This document shows positions 25,951 to 31,862 of a DNA stretch of 31,862 nt, one piece after another. Both the position numbers and the translations under genes were made by a program. The stretch's first letter is position 1. Each line of letters starts with the position of its first letter. Location of the stretch: positions 1 through 31,862 of the forward strand of contig CALAVC010000172.1 of the NCBI GenBank assembly GCA_937892095.1, read 5' to 3'. Below the pieces are notes generated by a model that was not told where the DNA came from, did no database searches, and saw only the letters and a program-made list of their open reading frames with translations. The DNA comes from an uncultured Bacteroidales bacterium (GTDB lineage: Bacteria > Bacteroidota > Bacteroidia > Bacteroidales > Marinilabiliaceae).

Positions 25951-27375
25951 TTATAGATTTATAAATACACCAACTGAATACCTTCCTCCAATCTTATCTC
26001 CGTAGACAAACTCTTGTTTCGTTGTGTTAAACAAGTTCTTGCCTCGCACGTATATCTCAAAGTTTGTCGTCGGATGATAACCAATTTTCAGGTCGGCAGT
26101 AAAGCGAGCGTCAAGAGTCTGTGTCCCATACATCGTCTCATATTCGCGTTCGCTCATAAAGTTGCAAACAATCGAGGCATCAAGCGTTGTCAATGGCTTA
26201 TATACCATGCTAACCGAACCATAAAACGATGGCGTTGCTTTGTGCTTATGTTTGTTCTCCGTAAGTGTCTGCTGATAGTCTTGTGTTGCAAAGTAGTAGT
26301 TGTTCCCATCGTTGCGAATGCCATACTTAATGGCATAATACGTCGCCAAATATTCGTCAAGACTTATCGTCGATGGGTCAAACCATGCAAAGCCCGATTC
26401 GTTCTGAAACTTTGGCACGTTAGGCTGACCATACAAAATGTTAAAGCCTTCCAACTCTGCACGCTCGTATGCCATTTTATACAGCATGGCAGCGTCTGCA
26501 TCTCCCGCAAGTTGCATCGTCTCCAAGTTCTCTACTGGCATGATAGCATCTTTAGCATATTGCTCATAGTCGAAGCCCGCATTCCGATAGTGAGTCAGGT
26601 CACTCGTAAATTCGTTCACCAGCGACGCACTGCTGTTTATCGTTGTCCCGTCATATCCAATAAGGCTTTCCAAACATTTAGCTCGCGAATCCGATAGCTG
26701 TTGCGCAATGGCTTCTGCCTGATTATATTTGTAATATTTGTCTATGTATGTATACTGTCCGTTAACATTAAACTTTGCAATCAACTTTGGCGAAATAATC
26801 CAGTCTGCACTAATCGTCAATCCCATCTGATGAGTCTTGTATGGCAAGTTCTGATATTGAATGACGGCTCGCGAGCCAAACGTTTCGTTTATCTCGCCCA
26901 AGTTGTCTGCAACATATTCACTCACCGTATTATTTTGCCACGCAGCATAGAGCGACGAAATAAAATTGTCCATTTGCGTGTTGGTCAAGTATAGCATAGA
27001 CGATTGCGATTGCAACGCTCCAAAATCTGTCGATATAGAGTAGAACGCCTCCGCGTCTATTAGCAACGATTCTGTCGGACGAATCCTATACCCCACCTCA
27101 AAGTTGTCTATGTGCATTATGTCTGCCTCCCTATTGCCAACGTAGTTTATAACTTTGGGCATAGGCAAGTTCTCTCTGTTCCACGTGTAGTTTGCCGAGG
27201 TGTTCGTCAGGTTGGCCGATCGCATAGCGCGTGCATACGACATGCGTATGAAGTTCTTGTCGTTAATCTGTTTGCTCACCACAGCTTGCCACGAGTTGTT
27301 CCACTTGTCTGGTATGTTCGTCTTGTCCGAGCGAAATCCTCCAATAAAACGCCACGTGCCCAGTTTATAATCAAG
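25951..27375 (-). CDS. TonB-dependent receptor, C-terminal barrel, 5' end lost at contig join
   Basis: The last roughly 470 residues of an outer-membrane TonB-dependent transporter of Bacteroidetes type. Barrel strands are plain (YKLGTWRFIGGFRSDKTN, NFEVGYRIRPTESLLIDAEA, THQMGLTISADWIISPKL, FYGSVSMVYKPLTTLDASIV). The C-terminus has the conserved NLFNTTKQEFVYGDKIGG box and ends in an aromatic-alternating strand (VGVFINL). The reading frame stays open to 27477, but residues encoded beyond about 27376 are antisense to a recombinase gene and not part of this protein. Plug and signal peptide are missing. The pectinesterase-like gene follows after 95 bases with no clear promoter, suggesting the receptor feeds a shared pathway. 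Confidence 0.88.
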   Translation of the reverse strand, partial: LDYKLGTWRFIGGFRSDKTNIPDKWNNSWQAVVSKQINDKNFIRMSYARAMRSANLTNTSANYTWNRENLPMPKVINYVGNREADIMHIDNFEVGYRIRPTESLLIDAEAFYSISTDFGALQSQSSMLYLTNTQMDNFISSLYAAWQNNTVSEYVADNLGEINETFGSRAVIQYQNLPYKTHQMGLTISADWIISPKLIAKFNVNGQYTYIDKYYKYNQAEAIAQQLSDSRAKCLESLIGYDGTTINSSASLVNEFTSDLTHYRNAGFDYEQYAKDAIMPVENLETMQLAGDADAAMLYKMAYERAELEGFNILYGQPNVPKFQNESGFAWFDPSTISLDEYLATYYAIKYGIRNDGNNYYFATQDYQQTLTENKHKHKATPSFYGSVSMVYKPLTTLDASIVCNFMSEREYETMYGTQTLDARFTADLKIGYHPTTNFEIYVRGKNLFNTTKQEFVYGDKIGGRYSVGVFINL

Positions 27376-27390
27376 GCTTATACGGATTTT
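27370..27390. other. Chimeric join between Bacteroidales and Firmicutes-type DNA
   Basis: Minus-strand receptor coding sequence stops making sense within about 27376-27385, and plus-strand recombinase coding sequence begins there. Both genes are cut mid-domain, with no inverted repeat, target duplication or attachment core at the border. Base composition and ribosome-binding-site style change at the same place. Confidence 0.8.
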
Positions 27391-27720
27391 AAAGAAGGAA
27401 TGATCGACAAAAAGGATTACCTTTTCTTTAAAGCAAACTTTGAAAAGAAAAAGAACGAAGCCGAGACCGCTATACAAAGAATAAATGACGAAATAAATGC
27501 ACTGACACAGAATGATAAACAGAACACCGAATGGATAGAAACATTAAGAAAACACCGAAATATCGAAACGCTGAACAGAACTGCGGCGGTCACGCTTATA
27601 AAGGCTGTTAAGGTTTACGAAAAAATGTGTGTTGAAGTCATACTGGACTGCGATGATGATTTTCGCAAGGTCGTTGAGAGCCAAGATGACAGCAGTTTAC
27701 TTGAAAGGAGGGCGCTTTGA
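27376..27720 (+). CDS. Large serine recombinase, C-terminal fragment (5' end missing)
   Basis: About 114 residues corresponding to the coiled-coil and tail of a large serine recombinase: YTDFKEGMIDKKDYLFFKAN, then EKKKNEAETAIQRINDEINAL and a tail IKAVKVYEKMCVEVILDCDD. The same segment occurs in the complete recombinases at 28072 (VIIYDKTCIEIVFSFNDE) and 29706 (IIVYDEKHISVEFKGND), which supports the call. The catalytic domain, recombinase domain and zinc ribbon are absent because the contig join removes them. The ORF stays open upstream of 27376, but that part is antisense receptor sequence. The stop is one base before the next gene's ATG. Confidence 0.85.
   Translation, partial: AYTDFKEGMIDKKDYLFFKANFEKKKNEAETAIQRINDEINALTQNDKQNTEWIETLRKHRNIETLNRTAAVTLIKAVKVYEKMCVEVILDCDDDFRKVVESQDDSSLLERRAL
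27707..27712 (+). promoter_or_regulatory. Strong Shine-Dalgarno site
   Basis: GGAGGG ends 9 bases before the ATG at 27722 and fixes that start rather than the upstream in-frame ATG at 27629. Such sites are typical of Firmicutes and unlike the genes left of 27,370. Confidence 0.8.
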
Positions 27721-27721
27721 T

Positions 27722-28093
27722 ATGAAAAATGCAGCATTATATGTGAGAACGGCAAATGCGGAAACAGAGGAAATAATAAACCAGACAGGCCGTCTTGTAA
27801 GTTATGTGAAAAATATAGGGGATATGGAAGTCGGAAAACTGTATGTAGATCATAATCATTCGGGTGTGGATTTTAAAAGAGCAGGATTAAACGAGCTGCT
27901 TGCTGATGCTTTAAATAAAAAAATGGACTGCATAGTGATAAGAGATTTTTCAAGGCTTGGCAGGGACTATGTAAAGGTTCTTGCTTTGATGAAACTTCTT
28001 CGTCACTTAAATATAAGGCTGATAAGTATTGATGAAAAATACGACAGCTTTTCGGAAAGGAAGTGTGCGTTATGGCAAGAAAGTCAAGAGTAA
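27722..28093 (+). CDS. Small serine-recombinase-domain protein lacking the catalytic serine
   Basis: A 123-residue protein made of little more than the resolvase N-terminal domain. It aligns by eye with its neighbours: ALYVRTANAETEE here against ALYARLSKETDVN (gene at 28072) and ALYIRLSEEDAAV (gene at 29706). The catalytic Ser of the neighbours (Ser32 and Ser11) is Ala11 here. The arginine motif DFSRLGRDYVKVLALM is kept. The recombinase domain, zinc ribbon and coiled coil are missing. It has its own strong ribosome binding site and ends 22 bases inside the next gene. It is either an accessory, non-catalytic partner for the large recombinases or a decaying remnant; conservation of its ribosome binding site and spacing favours the former. 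Confidence 0.85.
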   Translation: MKNAALYVRTANAETEEIINQTGRLVSYVKNIGDMEVGKLYVDHNHSGVDFKRAGLNELLADALNKKMDCIVIRDFSRLGRDYVKVLALMKLLRHLNIRLISIDEKYDSFSERKCALWQESQE

Positions 28094-29709
28094 ATCTTCC
28101 TGTCCAAACAGCGGCACAAACACCGCAAAAAACAGTTTTGAAAACGGCGTTATATGCAAGACTGTCAAAGGAAACAGATGTAAATGTCGAACGCGGCACT
28201 ATGGATAATCAGATAAACTATATCAGAGAATACATAATCGCCCAAAACGACCTTGAACTGTACGATATATACGCTGATGACTGCACGGGTACAACATTTG
28301 ACCGCCCCGAATTTGAACGTATGATGTCTGATATGAGAAAAGGCAATATAGATGCCGTTGTGGTAAAAGACCTTTCAAGACTTGGCAGAGACCATATTGA
28401 AACGGGAAATTATATCGACAATGTATTTCCGATGTTCAATGTCAGATTCATAGCAATAAATGACGGTTACGATTCGGAGAAGAACAGCGACGGGTTTATG
28501 GCTGCTGTTACCAATATAGCAAACGCTATGTATGCAAAGGATATATCCAAAAAGGTCATAACGGTATTTCGCCGTAAGATGGAGCAAGGCATCCCGATAG
28601 GCAGTGTTCCGTATGGCTACAAAACGGCATTTGATGAAAATAACAAAAAGATAATGGTCATAGACGAGTATGCCGCGGGGATCGTCAGAAGAATATTCGA
28701 TATGTATATATCGGGTGTAAATAAACAGACGATATGCAACATACTTAATGCGGAAAATATCTTGACGCCGATGCAGTACAGACTGAGAAATAAAAATGAA
28801 GCGGCAAATAGATTTTCGGGAATGAAATGGTATCTTGAAGGACTTAGTAAAATAATAAGGAATGAAGTTTACACGGGAAAATATATCATGGGAAAGAGAG
28901 AACAGGCATTATATAAGAATGCTGCTCTTTACAGCAAAGACGAATCCGAGTGGTATATTTTTGAAAATCACCATGAAGCGATCATATCGAAAGATGATTA
29001 TTCCAAAGCAAAAGCAAGGACTAAACCTTATTGCCAAAAGCAAAAACCCGAACCCAATATATTCCGAAAGAAGATCTTTTGCGGTCACTGCGGTGCCCCG
29101 GAGGTATGTATGGGAAATCCCAAAACAAAACGATACTATCGGTGTTCACATAGAGTAAGATACGGCAAAGGTTCTTGCGAGTGCGGTTCCGTTGATAATC
29201 AGATAGTCGAAACGGCAGTTTTTGAACAGATAAAAATAATGATAAAACTTCTGCTGGATATTGACGAGATAACCGCAAAAATCAAGGCATCCGATGAATA
29301 TGCGGAAAAAAAGCGAAACATCGGCAAAGTATATGCTGCACAGCTTGATAGGCTGAAAGAACTTGAAAAGCAGAAAAACGATATGTATATGCACTTGTGT
29401 GAGGGCTTGATAGACGAAAGCGAATATTTGCTTTTAAATCGCTCGTATACGGACAAAATAAAAGCGGCTGAGGAGAAACTTGCAGAAACAGAGAAAACCT
29501 CCGAAATGCTCGTTAAAAGCCCAATGGACGATACTTCAATAAGAGAAAGCATCAAAGTCTTTAAAAATAAGCGAAAACTGAGCAGGGATATGGTCGAAGC
29601 CTTTATTGATAAAGTAATCATATATGACAAAACCTGTATAGAGATAGTTTTCAGCTTTAATGACGAGATAAAGGAGATTATAAAGACGAAAGCGGGTGAG
29701 ATATTATGA
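28072..29709 (+). CDS. Large serine recombinase (site-specific integrase/transposase type)
   Basis: A 545-residue enzyme that cuts and rejoins DNA through a serine-linked intermediate. The ATG at 28072 is chosen because AGGAAG lies 8 bases upstream; a GTG at 28063 is the alternative. Domains: catalytic resolvase domain (about 24-165; Ser32 in ALYARLSKE, Arg motif DLSRLGRDHIETGNYID), recombinase domain (about 185-300, IPIGSVPYGYKTAF and MKWYLEGLSKIIRNEVYTG), zinc ribbon (FCGHCGAPEVC to RCSHRVRYGKGSCECG), then coiled coil and beta tail. It overlaps the small gene before it by 22 bases and the next recombinase by four (ATGA). It probably moves a clostridial-type mobile element whose ends are not in the window. 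Confidence 0.95.
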   Translation: MARKSRVNLPVQTAAQTPQKTVLKTALYARLSKETDVNVERGTMDNQINYIREYIIAQNDLELYDIYADDCTGTTFDRPEFERMMSDMRKGNIDAVVVKDLSRLGRDHIETGNYIDNVFPMFNVRFIAINDGYDSEKNSDGFMAAVTNIANAMYAKDISKKVITVFRRKMEQGIPIGSVPYGYKTAFDENNKKIMVIDEYAAGIVRRIFDMYISGVNKQTICNILNAENILTPMQYRLRNKNEAANRFSGMKWYLEGLSKIIRNEVYTGKYIMGKREQALYKNAALYSKDESEWYIFENHHEAIISKDDYSKAKARTKPYCQKQKPEPNIFRKKIFCGHCGAPEVCMGNPKTKRYYRCSHRVRYGKGSCECGSVDNQIVETAVFEQIKIMIKLLLDIDEITAKIKASDEYAEKKRNIGKVYAAQLDRLKELEKQKNDMYMHLCEGLIDESEYLLLNRSYTDKIKAAEEKLAETEKTSEMLVKSPMDDTSIRESIKVFKNKRKLSRDMVEAFIDKVIIYDKTCIEIVFSFNDEIKEIIKTKAGEIL

Positions 29710-31280
29710 GGACACTTGCATTATATATACGCTTATCGGAAGAAGATGCTGCTGTCAGAAGCGGCGAGCGTGATGAAAGCAACAGCATAACCGCCCAGCG
29801 AGACCTTATGCACAAGTATATCAAGGAACATAAGGAATTTGACGATTATGAGGTAATTGAATATTTTGATGACGGTGTTTCGGGTACAAAGTTCCGTACA
29901 AGGACACAGTTTCAAAAAATGCTTTCGGATGCGGAAAACGGTCTGTTCGAGTGCCTTATTGTAAAGGATTTTTCAAGGCTCGGCAGGGATTATATAGAGG
30001 TCGGAAACCTTATGGAATTTACATTTCCGCAGATAGGCCTTCGCTTTATATCTGTAAATGACGGATATGACAGCGTAAATTGTTTCGGCACATTCGGCGG
30101 GATGGATATTGCTTTTAAAAACCTTATACATCATTTATACAGCAGAGACTTGTCAAGAAAGACAAAATCGGCACTTGCAAGCAAAAGAGCAAGGGGCGAA
30201 TATGTATCGGGGTTTGTGACCTACGGATACAAAAAAGATCCGAATAACAAAAATAAGTTGATTATTGATGAAGAATCTGCTAAAATAGTTAAAGAGATAT
30301 TCGATATGGCGTTAAGCGGTATGGAATGTCTTGAAATAGCACAGGAACTCAACCGCAGAAAAGTACCGACTTTTCTTGCTGTTCAAAAATCAAAGTCAAA
30401 CTATGTTGCCCCACAGTTTTTAGGCAAAGACCTTTGGGTTCAGGGATCCGTACATAGAATATTGACCAATGAAGCATACACGGGTAAAATGATACAGGGA
30501 AAGACCGAAGCACAAGGTTTTGGTGACAGCAAAGTATTGGTAAAGAAAAGCCGTGAAGAATGGCAAGTGGTCGAAAATGCTATACCGAGAATAATAAGCG
30601 ATGAGATATTCTTTGAGGTCGCCAAAAGATATAAGGCAAACTACAAAAGTCATAAGAAACATACGGGCAAAAATGTATTCTGCTGTGCTTACTGCGGCAA
30701 GAAACTGCGAAAACTGAAAGGACAGTATATATGTCCTACGGGACGAGTCGATGCCGAAAGCAAGTGTACGGATATTAAAGTTTCGCAGGATGTACTTGAA
30801 AGAAGCACGATATTGACAGTACAGGATATTTGCAGACTTGTGCTTGACAAATATAAATCAGCCGAAGAACTGCAAGCCGAAAAAACTGCTGACAGCAAGG
30901 TGAAAATAAAGGCATTGGAAAATAGGATCACAGCCCTTACAAGCCAAAGTACCGAACTGTATGAGCAGTTTCTTATGGAAAAGATAACCAAAGAAGATTA
31001 TATGGAAAGCCGCAGGCAGACCAAAGCCGAAATCGAAAAGCTGGAAGAACAGCTCGCCGATCTCAAGGAAAGCATTAATAGCAAAGATAAAACTCTCGGC
31101 AGTGAAGAAATAGACACATTGTCTGCTATAACAAATTTAGAGAGTTACGATAAAGCACTTGTATCGGAGATAATAGAGAGAATAATCGTATATGATGAAA
31201 AACATATATCGGTGGAATTCAAGGGAAATGATATTTTCAAAGACCTTTATTCTCCCGCCGAATATGACATAGCAGAATGA
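29706..31280 (+). CDS. Large serine recombinase, second complete copy
   Basis: A 524-residue large serine recombinase, divergent from the one before it. The catalytic domain is at 1-150, with Ser11 (ALYIRLSEEDAAV), DDGVSGTKFRTRTQFQKML and DFSRLGRDYIEVGNLME. The recombinase domain follows (about 165-300: YVSGFVTYGYKKDP, LWVQGSVHRILTNEAYTGKM). The zinc ribbon is FCCAYCGKKLRKL to ICPTG and a later Cys, then comes a coiled coil (about 385-460) and a tail IIVYDEKHISVEFKGND. Its ATG overlaps the stop of the previous gene as ATGA, so translation is coupled. Having two full enzymes plus a third partial one suggests a multi-recombinase element in which the proteins act together, as CcrA and CcrB do in SCC elements. 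That parallel is inference. Confidence 0.95.
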   Translation: MRTLALYIRLSEEDAAVRSGERDESNSITAQRDLMHKYIKEHKEFDDYEVIEYFDDGVSGTKFRTRTQFQKMLSDAENGLFECLIVKDFSRLGRDYIEVGNLMEFTFPQIGLRFISVNDGYDSVNCFGTFGGMDIAFKNLIHHLYSRDLSRKTKSALASKRARGEYVSGFVTYGYKKDPNNKNKLIIDEESAKIVKEIFDMALSGMECLEIAQELNRRKVPTFLAVQKSKSNYVAPQFLGKDLWVQGSVHRILTNEAYTGKMIQGKTEAQGFGDSKVLVKKSREEWQVVENAIPRIISDEIFFEVAKRYKANYKSHKKHTGKNVFCCAYCGKKLRKLKGQYICPTGRVDAESKCTDIKVSQDVLERSTILTVQDICRLVLDKYKSAEELQAEKTADSKVKIKALENRITALTSQSTELYEQFLMEKITKEDYMESRRQTKAEIEKLEEQLADLKESINSKDKTLGSEEIDTLSAITNLESYDKALVSEIIERIIVYDEKHISVEFKGNDIFKDLYSPAEYDIAE

Positions 31281-31290
31281 GCAAAAAATG

Positions 31291-31333
31291 ACAAAGGAAA
31301 TTCTGTAAAGCGACATTGCAGAATTTCCTTTGT
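31291..31333. terminator. Terminator after the recombinase operon, probably bidirectional
   Basis: A 15-bp perfect stem (31291-31305 with 31319-31333) and a 13-base loop, 10 bases after the last recombinase stop. T-rich DNA follows on the plus strand, and the minus-strand side ends in TTTTTTGC. It serves the recombinase genes and perhaps the converging phosphotransferase gene. Confidence 0.8.
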
Positions 31334-31389
31334 TTAAATTAAAGAAATATTTTTTTTGTTCTTATCTTGACAGATACAGACGCTTTGAA

Positions 31390-31813
31390 TTACTCATAAT
31401 CCACAACATCCGCCCATTTAAGCAGGAACTCACGTTCTTCTTCGTTGCCCTTTACGCTTTGTGAAGCGGCAACTATGGGCATCCATGCCTGCACATACTG
31501 TTTTGCGGTGTCGCTTTTGCGGCAGAACATATCAAGGTACATATCCGCAGCTTCGGTATCGCCTGCAAGGCTGAAAAGCAGATAAGTCCTTGCGGCATCT
31601 GCGCTTGCGTTGCCCTGCGTTGCGTGCGACCAGTCTATAACGTAATAATTGCCCTCGGGTGAGATTATAACATTGCTCGGGTTAAAATCGCCGTGGCATA
31701 CCTTATTGTGCTTTGGCATACCCTCAAGGCGCGTATGCAGCTCATAGCGTGTTGTTGCGCTCAGGGTGGTCTCGCTTATTTTGCGGTTCATCTTGTCTTT
31801 GAGCTTGTTAAGC
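31390..31813 (-). CDS. APH/choline-kinase-family phosphotransferase, 5' truncated by adapter
   Basis: The C-terminal 140 or so residues of a small-molecule kinase. The Brenner motif CHGDFNPSNVIIS supplies the catalytic Asp and a metal-binding Asn. YYVIDWSHATQG supplies the second metal-binding Asp, the DFG equivalent. The family (PF01636-type) includes aminoglycoside kinases, choline kinases and many uncharacterised enzymes. The fragment is not close to any resistance enzyme I recognise, so no drug-resistance claim is made. The frame appears to continue to an apparent start near 31830, but those first residues (CSSDL) are translated sequencing adapter. It converges on the recombinase operon and may be host chromosome next to the element or cargo. 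Confidence 0.8.
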
Positions 31814-31862
31814 AGATCGGAAGAGCACACGTCTGAACTCCAGTCACACTTGAATCTCGTAT
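31814..31862. other. Illumina TruSeq adapter with six-base index
   Basis: 31814-31847 matches the standard TruSeq read-1 3' adapter (begins AGATCGGAAGAGCACACG, ends CTCCAGTCAC). ACTTGA, a TruSeq index sequence, follows at 31848-31853, and then ATCTCGTAT, the start of the constant part. It is not biological and marks the contig end. Confidence 0.98.

Noticed and set aside
27377..27477. N-terminal part of the open frame continuing the TonB receptor to 27477
   Set aside because: These residues are antisense to recombinase coding sequence and do not look like a barrel strand, so the receptor is ended at the join.
27376..31280. Reading the recombinase cluster as a mobile element inserted in the TonB receptor gene
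   Set aside because: The element would have lost the front of its own recombinase exactly at the border, no terminal or attachment sequence is seen, and the receptor's other half never reappears before the contig ends in adapter.
31390..31813. An aminoglycoside-resistance call for the phosphotransferase
   Set aside because: Only the generic family motifs are visible in a partial sequence; most members of this family are not resistance enzymes.
31814..31830. Apparent start of the phosphotransferase (MCSSDL)
   Set aside because: These codons are the reverse complement of the TruSeq adapter.

Overview
Bases 1 to about 27,375 read as one piece of a Bacteroidales chromosome, most like Prevotellaceae or a relative. 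The evidence is a SusC/SusD pair, lipoproteins with early signal-peptide cysteines, a Prevotella-style C-terminal tail (residues YNLQGQ, then GIYIQNGKKFIVR) on a secreted protein, few Shine-Dalgarno sites, and several candidate TAnnTTTG (-7) promoter boxes. Bases after about 27,376 look different: AT-richer, strong GGAGG-type ribosome binding sites, tandem large serine recombinases of the clostridial kind, and a phosphotransferase. The join cuts a gene in half on each side. The last 49 bases (31814-31862) are an Illumina TruSeq adapter with a six-base index. I therefore read the window as a metagenomic contig that is probably chimeric, with its right end finishing in adapter. The two parts should be interpreted separately.

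Layout of the left part. (1) 1-7530, plus strand: a polysaccharide-utilisation-type set, SusC-like receptor (5' end outside the window), SusD-like lipoprotein, and a secreted protein with a lectin-like front, two related repeats and a sorting-type tail. (2) 7531-7789: two strong hairpins where this unit converges with the next. (3) 7790-15806, minus strand: a DeoR-family regulator followed by a two-subunit transketolase, a FGGY kinase, a FucI-like isomerase, a sugar permease and a DUF1593 (nucleoside-hydrolase-like) lipoprotein. The enzyme set matches the transketolase-type D-apiose pathway (isomerase, kinase, split apulose-4-phosphate transketolase); the assignment is inference from content and order. 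Tandem 10-bp repeats next to a candidate promoter ahead of the transketolase genes look like the regulator's operator. (4) 15928-20389, minus: cysS, aqpZ, and a LytS/LytR-type kinase-regulator pair, with clear terminators after cysS and aqpZ. (5) 20390-20746: no convincing gene, two hairpins. (6) 20747-27375, minus: SDR oxidoreductase, mannonate dehydratase, radC, a pectinesterase-like beta-helix protein and the C-terminal part of a TonB-dependent receptor. Apiose, uronate and pectinesterase-like functions together suggest use of plant cell-wall pectin, perhaps rhamnogalacturonan II.

Right part (27,376-31,813): the end of one large serine recombinase, a 123-residue recombinase-domain protein whose catalytic serine is alanine, and two full large serine recombinases. 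All are on the plus strand, abutting or overlapping as one translationally coupled unit. A hairpin terminator follows, then a converging, truncated APH/choline-kinase-type phosphotransferase gene. No tRNA, rRNA or CRISPR array was seen.
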